Origin: an uncultured Elusimicrobium sp. | GTDB taxonomy: Bacteria; Elusimicrobiota; Elusimicrobia; Elusimicrobiales; Elusimicrobiaceae | NCBI GenBank assembly: GCA_946061795.1 | Contig: CAMGSK010000076.1 | Coordinates: forward strand, 1-7,067 | DNA: 7,067 nucleotides | Direction of reading: 5' to 3' | Shown here: piece by piece, positions 1 to 5,119 of the stretch | Layout: every line of letters starts with the position of its first letter | Position numbering within the stretch: the first letter of the stretch is position 1 | Made by a program: the position numbers and the translations under genes | The notes under the pieces: generated by a model | Database searches by the model: none | What the model was told of the DNA's origin: nothing | The model's input: the letters and a program-made list of their open reading frames with translations, nothing else

Positions 1-60
1 GAATATATTTAAATTTAAAAATACTTAAATTTTAAATGTTTTTAAATTTATATATATTTT
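1..60. repeat. A+T-rich imperfect inverted repeat at the left edge
   Basis: Positions 2-21 and 39-58 form inverted arms that pair at 19 of 20 positions; the only mismatch is 9 against 51. The 17-base spacer holds a smaller TTAAA/TTTAA palindrome. The stretch is almost wholly A and T (three G/C bases in 60), in sharp contrast to the G+C-rich genes. It could extrude a cruciform, act as a bidirectional terminator (A runs on one side, T runs on the other) or mark a boundary. Very A+T-rich DNA forms such repeats partly by chance, so the functional reading is uncertain. Confidence 0.45.
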
Positions 61-397
61 TTAACTAATACAAACAGTACAAGAAAGCATTTAAAAACAT
101 CCCAGCGTCTTTTCCTTTCTTATACAGAAAAATTGCCCTTTTTTGGCGTTTCCCCTGCAGAAAAACCTGTTTTTTACGATTCTTTTACAGCTTTTTCTTC
201 TTATTTGCTCAAAATCCGCTTAAAAACAGACTTTCTCGGGGCAAAGCAGACTCCAATACCCCCAAAAGCGCCAAAAATCCCGTTATTTTCGGTTTTTATC
301 TTTCCGCCCAGGGATTTTAAGCGGCAAATCAAACAACACAGTACAGCGCAAAGAGAAAACAGAAAAACACCCTTCCGGACCCTATGACAGGGCAAAT
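61..397. other. Gene-less stretch beyond the end of the capsid operon
   Basis: I see no credible gene here. Two overlapping open frames on opposite strands (about 133-387 plus and 201-437 minus) begin with TTG codons, lack convincing ribosome binding sites and match no family I know. The plus strand is rich in T and A runs. One small inverted pair is visible (CCGCTTAAAA at 216-225 and TTTTAAGCGG at 315-324), too short and distant to interpret. The capsid operon runs into this region, so it is probably 3' untranslated DNA or a junction. Confidence 0.5.
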
Positions 398-431
398 GGA
401 GGGCGCGCCAAGAACCCAAAACGCGCCCTCC
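398..431 (-). terminator. 10-bp hairpin after the last capsid gene
   Basis: GGAGGGCGCG (398-407) and CGCGCCCTCC (422-431) are perfect inverted arms around a 14-base loop, starting 10 bases beyond the cement gene stop codon at 441. On the minus-strand transcript the stem is very G+C rich, but the bases that follow (ATTTGCCC) are not a proper U run. It is therefore either a weak or factor-dependent terminator, or a structure protecting the mRNA 3' end. Its position at the end of the gene string supports an end-of-operon role. Confidence 0.5.
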
Positions 432-440
432 GGGCAAGGA

Positions 441-818
441 TTACATATCCGCCAAGTCCGTAATGAACAGGGAGATTTTCCCCGCCGTTGCGGTACCCGT
501 CACGGTATAATAACCCCGGATATATCTGTCCATCCCGTGCGGAAGAATCATCTGAAACAGCGTCTTGCCGGCTTTTAAATCAGCCAAAGCAAAAGAAACG
601 CCCGCCAATTCTTTCGGGGAGGTAAAGGCCGCGTCTGCCGCGGTTTGCAGACTGACTTTCAGTCCGGTAAGTCCGGCAAAAGTTTCGTCCACTTTGGCCA
701 CGACTGCGCAGCGGTTGCGCGCGCCGCCGGCGGCCGTCTGGTCAATGACACAGGAAGAAGCCGCCGTGGCGGTCAAGGCCTGTTTTTCAGACAAAATCAA
801 CGTAGAATCAATCAACAT
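441..818 (-). CDS. Bbp16-family capsid cement protein
   Basis: This 125-residue protein is predicted to bind the outside of the assembled head and reinforce it. It follows the pattern I know from Bbp16-family cement (decoration) proteins of BPP-1-like podoviruses: an opening MLIDSTLILSEKQALTATAAS with an early VID motif (24-26), a central LQTAADAAFTS segment (57-67), and a conserved end RYIRGYYTVTGTATAGKI (98-115) followed by a short beta strand. In BPP-1 the cement protein has a jellyroll fold; a beta-rich composition here is compatible. ATG at 818 is preceded by GGAG with a 5-base spacer. It is the last gene of the string and sits 75 bases after the capsid gene, with two hairpins between. 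The family call is from memory of the pattern. A generic head-decoration protein is the alternative. Confidence 0.82.
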   Translation of the reverse strand: MLIDSTLILSEKQALTATAASSCVIDQTAAGGARNRCAVVAKVDETFAGLTGLKVSLQTAADAAFTSPKELAGVSFALADLKAGKTLFQMILPHGMDRYIRGYYTVTGTATAGKISLFITDLADM

Positions 819-835
819 ATTTTCTCCAAAGATAC

Positions 836-854
836 GGGCGCAAATCCCGCGCCC
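836..854 (-). other. Small hairpin upstream of the cement gene
   Basis: GGGCGC (836-841) and GCGCCC (849-854) pair perfectly around a 7-base loop, ending 9 bases before the GGAG ribosome binding site of the cement gene. It forms a tandem with the longer hairpin at 860-886. A role in tuning cement-protein translation or in protecting a processed 5' end is possible but unproven. Confidence 0.4.
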
Positions 855-859
855 TAAGA

Positions 860-886
860 GCCGGAGCCCTTTGTCCGGGCTCCGGC
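860..886 (-). terminator. 10-bp hairpin directly after the major capsid gene
   Basis: GCCGGAGCCC (860-869) and GGGCTCCGGC (877-886) are perfect arms with a 7-base loop, beginning 7 bases past the capsid stop codon (894-896). The stem is strong but no U run follows on the minus strand, so a full intrinsic terminator is unlikely. Partial termination or blocking of 3' exonucleases would let capsid protein and cement protein be made in different amounts from one operon. That role is inference. Confidence 0.5.
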
Positions 887-893
887 GGCGATA

Positions 894-1871
894 TTAAGAC
901 ACCACGTCTTCGGTGTCGCAGATTGCGTCGCAGATGTGCACCGGAATTTCGTTGAACATCATCAGCGGACGGCTGGTCACCTGGTCGGGAGTATATTGCA
1001 CGTTTTGCTTGTTGCTGGTCAGTTTGCGCAAAGCGGCTTTGACCGTGCGGTTCATGTACCAGAAGGGCTTGCCCAGCTTCAGACTCTGGATGCGTTCTTC
1101 CAGTTCGCACATCTTGTCAATGAGCGAAGCGGGCACGTTTTTCACGTCAATATTGCAAATGCGCCCCGCATAACGCCAGTCCTGCACGGCAAGACCCAGT
1201 TTCCATTCAAAATACTCTTTGTAAGCGGGGTATTCGTTGCCGTCGGAATCGGTATGATTGACCAGGCCGTGGTCCACGCGCTGGATGCCGGCTTTGGAAC
1301 CTTTGGGGAAGAACGTAAACACTTTGTCCGTGTCCCACACCACCAAATAAATGGAGGAGTTTTGCCCGTCCGTGCTGCCGCCCGCGTCAATGACGTTGTG
1401 CGCGCTTTCGGCCTGCGTCAGCGTGTTGTAGCGCGCCGCCAGCCCGGTAAAACGTTCGGGGGTTTCCCCGGCGTTGCCGTAAATGAGGTTGCTGGCCATG
1501 GTGTTGGACATCCCGGCGATAATCGCCTTGCTCTGTCCCGTTCTGACGGCCTGCAGGTTGCCGCCCTTTTCGGCAATGAGCTTATCCACTACGCTGTAGG
1601 CTGACAAAGTGCCGTAGCCTTCCACCACCACTTTGGTGGTGGCTTTGGCAGGCTCAATGCCCTGATAGGCTCTGCGCCAGGTGCCCTCGGGAATGCCCGT
1701 GCGCACGGCGTATTCGTGCCCGCTGTCGAGGTTGCTTTCCGTCACCAGCGCGTCGCCGATGATGTCGTTGGATTTGCTGAGCACTTCGGCAATGGCCAGC
1801 TCTTGGCCGGATTCGTCAAATTGTTTGGCATAATCCAGCAGGTTAAAATATTGGTCTGCAATAATCGCCAT
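894..1871 (-). CDS. Major capsid protein, BPP-1 (Bbp17) type
   Basis: This 325-residue protein is the predicted shell subunit of the icosahedral head. Recognisable family segments are YGNAGETPERFTGLAARYN (131-149), VVWDTDKVFTFFPKGSKAG (177-195), GLAVQDWRYAGRICNID (226-242) and a WYMNRTV segment (271-277). These match the major capsid proteins of BPP-1-like podoviruses, known to have an HK97-like fold with an altered topology. The length is close to what I recall for that group, with no sign of a cleaved N-terminal delta domain. ATG at 1871 follows AAGGAA with a 7-base spacer. The 47-base gap from the scaffold-like gene holds a 4-bp stem with a GAAA loop. Position between scaffold and cement genes is as expected. 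No frameshift or missing block is visible, so the gene looks functional. Confidence 0.9.
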   Translation of the reverse strand: MAIIADQYFNLLDYAKQFDESGQELAIAEVLSKSNDIIGDALVTESNLDSGHEYAVRTGIPEGTWRRAYQGIEPAKATTKVVVEGYGTLSAYSVVDKLIAEKGGNLQAVRTGQSKAIIAGMSNTMASNLIYGNAGETPERFTGLAARYNTLTQAESAHNVIDAGGSTDGQNSSIYLVVWDTDKVFTFFPKGSKAGIQRVDHGLVNHTDSDGNEYPAYKEYFEWKLGLAVQDWRYAGRICNIDVKNVPASLIDKMCELEERIQSLKLGKPFWYMNRTVKAALRKLTSNKQNVQYTPDQVTSRPLMMFNEIPVHICDAICDTEDVVS

Positions 1872-1918
1872 TTTCTAATTCCTTTTTTGCTGTCGGTCCT
1901 TTCGGACGGGGAAACGCC

Positions 1919-2524
1919 TTAAGCGGCTTTCCCGTACAACGCCTCGGCAAACGTTTTGTCCGTCGTTTTGGCCGCTGCGCCGCCGACGGATACGTCCTCG
2001 CCGATTTGTTTGGCTATTTCATGAAACGTCCTCACCACTGCGGGATGACTGCCCAGGCCCGTCGCGTCGAGCAGCAGGCGCAGCTCTTCCCCGCCGAAGC
2101 GTTGCGCCGCGTCCAGCGCGCGGGCGATTTCCCGGGAATAAAACGGGCCGAACATTTCTTTAGTCTTTGCCGTCCACCCGGCCAGAATTTCTTCCCGGTT
2201 TTTCTCTTCAACGGCGCGCCCGTCCCGCGCACAGCCGGCTTCCCATTCCACCAGTTTTTTTACCGTTTCTTCCGGCAGTTTCAGCTCCGCCGCCAGACGC
2301 TTGAAAGAAGCGAACGCCTCCTCCCGTCCCCGCGCCTCCTGCGGCAGCTCCACCCCCGCATAATCGCCGGCGGCGCCTGACGGCGCGGACGTTTCGTTCA
2401 ACCGGTCCTCGGAGGGGTCTTCTCCCCCTTGGCCCGGCCGGCCGGATGCTTCGTCGGCCTTTTGCGTTTGCAAATTGATTTGCGCCGTTTCCAGCGGCAC
2501 GGCGGTTTGTTCTTGTTCAAACAT
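1919..2524 (-). CDS. Putative capsid scaffolding protein
   Basis: This 201-residue protein lies between portal and major capsid genes, the usual place of the scaffold that organises procapsid assembly. The first 65 residues are acidic, rich in Gln, Glu, Gly and Pro, and look disordered. The rest is predicted mainly helical and charged, with a conserved-looking block (131-170) ARALDAAQRFGGEELRLLLD then TGLGSHPAVVRTFHEIAKQIGED, a pattern I have seen in the corresponding protein of BPP-1-like phages. No protease motif is evident. I chose ATG at 2524 because GGAG lies 7 bases upstream; an in-frame GTG at 2539 would add five residues. The start overlaps the end of the preceding gene by 8 bases (ATGTTTGA), suggesting translational coupling. 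Function rests on position and composition more than on motifs. Confidence 0.7.
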   Translation of the reverse strand: MFEQEQTAVPLETAQINLQTQKADEASGRPGQGGEDPSEDRLNETSAPSGAAGDYAGVELPQEARGREEAFASFKRLAAELKLPEETVKKLVEWEAGCARDGRAVEEKNREEILAGWTAKTKEMFGPFYSREIARALDAAQRFGGEELRLLLDATGLGSHPAVVRTFHEIAKQIGEDVSVGGAAAKTTDKTFAEALYGKAA

Positions 2525-2825
2525 GGTGCATCTCCTCACTTTCGCGGTCTATTTCCCGTTGGGCGGAAACTTTTTCCGAAAGATACTCCGCCCGCATCTG
2601 CGCCAACACCAAAGCGGAAACCTCTTCTATTTCCGCCTGCAGAAAAAGCCCCACGCTTTTCTGCCCGCAATGGAACGCCGTGGCGTACGGGTCCGAAGGC
2701 ACAAAGCCGTGCTGGTCCACCCGGGCCGCCTGCAGAATGCGCCACAACAGACGGCGGCCTTGGGGAAGTTTTAAGACGGCAGCCAAATCGGCCGCGTTTC
2801 GTTTTTCCAACGTTTTTTTGTTCAT
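2517..2825 (-). CDS. Bbp19-family small phage protein
   Basis: This 102-residue protein resembles the small Bbp19-type protein found next to the portal in BPP-1-like podoviruses. Key signatures are GRRLLWRILQAARV (23-36), then FHCGQKSVGLFLQAEIE (51-67), ending in a charged helical tail. The biochemical role is not known to me; a place in head or connector assembly is inferred from position. ATG at 2825 is the only usable start, since the frame upstream has two TAA stops and no other ATG, GTG or TTG. Its nearby binding site (GCGGGAAAAAAT) is poor, whereas a strong GGAGGAGG run lies much farther upstream inside a hairpin. It overlaps the scaffold-like gene by 8 bases. Family membership is by remembered pattern. 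Confidence 0.72.
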   Translation of the reverse strand: MNKKTLEKRNAADLAAVLKLPQGRRLLWRILQAARVDQHGFVPSDPYATAFHCGQKSVGLFLQAEIEEVSALVLAQMRAEYLSEKVSAQREIDRESEEMHHV

Positions 2826-2841
2826 ATTTTTTCCCGCTGCG

Positions 2842-2876
2842 GGAGGAGAATCCGCTCCGGAACGGAAACCTCCTCC
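2842..2876 (-). promoter_or_regulatory. Hairpin masking a Shine-Dalgarno-like run before the Bbp19-like gene
   Basis: On the minus strand a perfect GGAGGAG run (2876-2870) is followed by CTCCTCC (2848-2842), giving a 7-bp stem. Inside it a second TCCG/CGGA stem (2866-2863 with 2854-2851) extends the structure. No start codon follows the GGAGGAGG within usable distance; the nearest ATG in this direction is 2825, over 40 bases on. The structure lies between portal stop (2929) and that ATG, and could control entry of ribosomes or stabilise the mRNA. It lacks a U run, so it is not an intrinsic terminator. Confidence 0.4.
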
Positions 2877-2928
2877 TCTGCGTAGGAGCGCACGTTAATT
2901 TTAGGCCGCTCCGCGCCGCAGCTTTGTT

Positions 2929-4497
2929 TTAAATGGGTTGATTTTCCCCCGCCGCCTCTACGGCGGATTCCTCCCGTTCCCGGCGCAGTTTTTGCGTTTC
3001 TTCTTCACTGCGCAGCATGCTGGGAGGGACGCCCAACATCTCCAGCCCTTCTTCCAGCGCGGCGTCAAAATCCACTTTATCAAGCACCTGCGGATTGCCC
3101 TGCGCCAGCCGCGCGGCATACTCAATGCCTTGGTTGACCGCGGCCATACCGCTCTGCTTCTGCGCCTGGGCGATGAGCGAGACATAGCGCACTTTCATCT
3201 CCCTTCCTTCCAAATCCGGCGGCGGCAGCGGAACAACTCCCCGGCGGTACATAATGGCAAAGGTCCGCTCCACCAGCGGGTCGAGCAGTTCGTTTTTCAG
3301 CCGCTCCAGCACCGGCCCCAACACCAACATTTTTTCCTGGTGCCGCTCCGCTACTTCCGCCGCGGTCATATTGCCGAAACGCTGGGACGCCAACATCAAA
3401 AACACATCGGCGAAAAATTGTCCTTTAATGGTTTGCTTGACGCGTTCTATGCTGTTTTCCAACGCCTGCAAATCCACCGGCACCTGATAGGCCGGCTTGA
3501 CGGCCGCGTCCGTCGTGCCGTTGTAGCGCGTCAGTCCACCCGGCAAAAGATTGACTTCCCCCTGCACGTTGGAAGAAACCATCATCGGCGGATTGGTGTT
3601 TTTGTCCAAAGCCACCAGCTTGGTTTTCTGCATTTTCTGCAGCATTTTCACGTCGCCTAAACATTTCCAGCCCGGTCCCCGGCCATATACGTCGGAAGAA
3701 TTTTTCACTTCCCAACGCGCCGCAATGACGGGGAACTCCCGGTATCCGCCGCGCCGGAGCAGGTGCCCCTGCGGCGTGAAATAAGCCGACGCGTAAGGCA
3801 TATGTCCGAAATCCGCTTTTGTTTCGTCGGCCTGCGGATTGGGCATAATGACGTGGATGATTTCAAACCATCCTCCCCGGCGTTCCTGGGCGGCGCGGCG
3901 GACGGAAAGCGGCAGGTTTTCTTCGCCGAATTTTTCCGCCATTTGTTCCGGCGTCATCCAAAAACTCCGTCCGAAAGCGTTAATTTCGCCTTTTTCGTCC
4001 GTACCCAGCACATATTCTCCCGCCGTAAAACTGCGGCAGGAAATCACGCGGTCAAAATCTTCTTCCAGCAAAAACGCCGCCGTCCCGAACACCGCGATTT
4101 CCTGGTAAAACCCGTGCAGCGCGTTATAGACGTTGGAGCGGGAAAAAACGTCTTCCATGCGCCGGCGCACTTCATACAGCCACTCCCGCGCCCCGGCGCG
4201 CTTGGCCGCGTCTTCCTCTTGCAAAGACAGCTCAAACCAGCTGCGGCTGGGGCTGGTCAAACCCGACACCATGCCCGCGCTGAGCACTTCCACGGCCAGC
4301 ATCGGGTCCGAATCAATCAGCGCGCGGTGGTCCAGCTTTCGCCCGTCGGAAGGTTTATCCCCCTCAAAAAATCCGCGCGTGGGGGCGATGTATTTGGCCA
4401 GCTCTTTCCAGGTTTGCCGCCACGACGACGCTTCCGCCTTCATGGCATCATAGCGGCGCAGAAACAAATCCGGCTTTTGTATTGTGTTGTTTGTCAT
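2929..4497 (-). CDS. Portal protein, T7-like head-tail connector
   Basis: This 522-residue protein is the predicted dodecameric ring at one vertex of the head through which DNA is packed and later released, and to which the short tail attaches. The N-terminal part carries the hallmark spacing of the head-to-tail connecting family: W26/W30 in SSWRQTWKELAKYIAPTR (24-41), then LSAGMVSGLTSPSRSWFEL (72-90). Length fits the T7 gp8 type (about 535 residues). The C-terminal 60 residues are charged and helical, ending in a Glu/Arg-rich tail. ATG at 4497 has AAGGTG with a 4-base spacer. No gene lies between it and the next gene 103 bases on. Upstream, instead of the large terminase, comes the accessory interval 4498-5119, so its transcription may depend on the promoter at 4985-5013. 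The frame is intact. Confidence 0.93.
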   Translation of the reverse strand: MTNNTIQKPDLFLRRYDAMKAEASSWRQTWKELAKYIAPTRGFFEGDKPSDGRKLDHRALIDSDPMLAVEVLSAGMVSGLTSPSRSWFELSLQEEDAAKRAGAREWLYEVRRRMEDVFSRSNVYNALHGFYQEIAVFGTAAFLLEEDFDRVISCRSFTAGEYVLGTDEKGEINAFGRSFWMTPEQMAEKFGEENLPLSVRRAAQERRGGWFEIIHVIMPNPQADETKADFGHMPYASAYFTPQGHLLRRGGYREFPVIAARWEVKNSSDVYGRGPGWKCLGDVKMLQKMQKTKLVALDKNTNPPMMVSSNVQGEVNLLPGGLTRYNGTTDAAVKPAYQVPVDLQALENSIERVKQTIKGQFFADVFLMLASQRFGNMTAAEVAERHQEKMLVLGPVLERLKNELLDPLVERTFAIMYRRGVVPLPPPDLEGREMKVRYVSLIAQAQKQSGMAAVNQGIEYAARLAQGNPQVLDKVDFDAALEEGLEMLGVPPSMLRSEEETQKLRREREESAVEAAGENQPI

Positions 4498-4546
4498 GAA
4501 TCACCTTTGTGGGATTGGTTTTGCACTAATTAAAGAAAAGGATGGC

Positions 4547-4575
4547 TTGAGAGAAAAAATGTAGTAATCTATAAA
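4547..4575 (+). promoter_or_regulatory. Sigma70-type promoter for the small membrane protein gene
   Basis: TTGAGA (4547-4552) and TATAAA (4570-4575) are separated by exactly 17 bases, each one base off consensus. The expected start of transcription, near 4582, leaves a leader of about 20 bases before ATG 4602. The promoter faces away from the portal gene and serves only the 59-residue gene, which makes that gene an independent unit inside the late operon. Confidence 0.75.
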
Positions 4576-4601
4576 AAAGAAATCACAACAGGGGGTGCGT
4601 T

Positions 4602-4781
4602 ATGGCCGACGTAATTATCATTCTGCTTTTTGTGGCGGTGCTGGGATTTCCGGGTTTTTATTTAATCACCCGCGCCGTATTTAAACAAGGCAGCCGTAAA
4701 ACGGCGTTTTGGCTTGCGGGATTGGCTACGGTATTGCTGGTGGTTATTTTGACGCTGGTAATGGCCGGAGTATCGCTGTAA
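4602..4781 (+). CDS. 59-residue two-helix membrane protein (moron-like)
   Basis: I do not recognise the family. The protein has two hydrophobic stretches, residues 4-22 (VIIILLFVAVLGFPGFYLI) and 37-58 (WLAGLATVLLVVILTLVMAG), linked by a basic loop with R25, K28, R32 and K33. This predicts a helical hairpin in the inner membrane with the positive loop in the cytoplasm and both ends outside. ATG 4602 has an excellent binding site, AGGGGG at 4590-4595, 6 bases upstream. It is the only gene on the plus strand, between large terminase and portal, with its own promoter and a terminator-like hairpin just behind. This is the layout of a phage moron. Possible jobs include superinfection exclusion, a small holin-like role or altering the host envelope; none can be chosen from sequence. 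It is too short to exclude a non-conserved frame, but promoter, binding site and hydrophobic pattern agree. Confidence 0.75.
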   Translation: MADVIIILLFVAVLGFPGFYLITRAVFKQGSRKTAFWLAGLATVLLVVILTLVMAGVSL

Positions 4782-4796
4782 AAGGCCATACGGCCC
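4780..4796. terminator. Short GGCC hairpin, possibly a bidirectional terminator
   Basis: GGCC (4784-4787) and GGCC (4792-4795) form a 4-bp stem with a 4-base loop between the two facing units. On the minus strand a G-U pair lengthens it to 5 bp and UUUU follows directly (4783-4780), a small intrinsic terminator for the candidate RNA. On the plus strand it lies 2 bases beyond the membrane gene stop codon and is followed after five bases by TTTT (4801-4804). The stem is short, so leak-through in both directions is likely. Confidence 0.45.
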
Positions 4797-4888
4797 ATCG
4801 TTTTCCGTATCCGTACGAGCAGCAAGGTAAGCCGTCCTGATAAGGTGGACGCGGCGGAACCATATGCCCGCACGGATACGGTATGAAT

Positions 4889-4906
4889 GCGCGGAATTTT
4901 CCGCGC
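4889..4906 (-). other. 8-bp hairpin within the candidate RNA
   Basis: GCGCGGAA (4889-4896) and TTCCGCGC (4899-4906) are perfect arms around two bases; as RNA on the minus strand the likely fold is a 6-bp GCGCGG stem closing an AAAAUU loop. No U run follows in either direction, so it is more likely a structural part of the RNA than a terminator. Confidence 0.45.
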
Positions 4907-4984
4907 CGAAATAAAACAAACAGATAAAGGAACTTGCTTCTTGAAGATATTTACAAAGGACGTCTAATGGACTACTGTAAAGAC

Positions 4985-5040
4985 ATTATAGCATAAATTG
5001 TTAGTTTTGTCAATATTTTTTATTTATATATTAAATTAAG
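4985..5040 (-). promoter_or_regulatory. Exact consensus sigma70 promoter with upstream A+T element
   Basis: Read on the minus strand, TTGACA (5013-5008), 17 bases, then TATAAT (4990-4985): both hexamers and the spacing are perfect. Just upstream, 5014-5038 is entirely A and T with an A run next to the -35 box, resembling an UP element. The predicted start is A4978. Such a match is rare and suggests strong constitutive transcription by host RNA polymerase. It drives the candidate RNA at 4780-4978 and, with readthrough, the portal-to-cement operon. Confidence 0.85.
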
Positions 5041-5119
5041 TTAGCGTTAGTAATAAAACTCCGCCACAAACAGTCGTCTTGATCCCGCCCGCTTATTATT
5101 TTCTCCAACGTCCAACGCT
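5041..5119. other. Gene-less spacer after the large terminase
   Basis: No gene or RNA is recognised between the large terminase stop (5120-5122) and the promoter region. On the minus strand a GGAG run (5106-5103) is followed by ATA ATA and then a short open frame that stops after about 21 codons in the A+T-rich promoter area. It could be a decayed gene start at the insertion boundary, but this is weak. Confidence 0.35.

Larger units (their letters stand above)
4780..4978 (-). ncRNA. Candidate structured small RNA or portal-operon leader
   Basis: A perfect promoter at 4985-5013 predicts an RNA starting near A4978. Its main element is a stem of 16 continuous pairs, 4881-4866 with 4820-4805 on the minus strand. 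Ten are Watson-Crick pairs palindromic on both strands (CCGTATCCGT/ACGGATACGG). The inner six include two G-U pairs that become A-C mismatches on the plus strand, so the minus strand is the favoured RNA. Inside is a 45-base region that can fold further (GGU/ACC, GCC/GGC, GUCC/GGAC) to a loop ACCUUAUCA. A second hairpin, GCGCGGAA/TTCCGCGC (4889-4906), lies 5' of it, and the unit may end at the GGCC hairpin with UUUU at 4783-4780. I match it to no known family; it lacks tRNA, tmRNA or 6S features. If termination fails it becomes a 480-base portal leader antisense to the membrane protein gene. Confidence 0.5.

Noticed and set aside
133..437. Two overlapping open frames on opposite strands in the left gene-less stretch (84 and 78 residues)
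   Set aside because: Both start with TTG, lack ribosome binding sites, have low-complexity composition and match no known family; the minus one begins inside the post-operon hairpin.
936..1604. 222-residue open frame antisense to the capsid gene
   Set aside because: It is a shadow of the high-G+C capsid gene, with composition typical of antisense frames (many His, Val, Arg) and no binding site.
3763..4533. 256-residue open frame antisense to the portal gene
   Set aside because: Shadow of the portal frame; Arg/His/Phe-rich product with no family resemblance, overlapping a gene of clear identity.
4820..4866. Self-cleaving ribozyme (hammerhead-like CTGATAA)
   Set aside because: The core CUGANGA has A in place of the required G, and no matching GAAA and cleavage triplet are correctly placed.
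4805..4881. tRNA-like look of the stem region (contains CCTGATAAGG, like a tRNA-Ile anticodon loop, on the plus strand)
   Set aside because: The end stem is too long, no T-loop consensus or 3' CCA is present, and the D arm cannot be formed.
4658..4919. Two minus-strand frames of 71 and 85 residues opposite the small membrane gene
   Set aside because: They cross the structured RNA region and the membrane gene, lack binding sites and have no conserved pattern.
5020..5037. Plus-strand promoter overlapping the strong minus-strand one (TTGTCA with TATATT or TAAATT)
   Set aside because: The spacings are 14 or 19 bases, and no gene follows on the plus strand; the A+T content explains the match.
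5036..5099. Short frame after a GGAG run, with ATA in place of a start codon
   Set aside because: ATA is not a normal start and the frame closes after about 21 codons; perhaps a gene relic, but not supportable.
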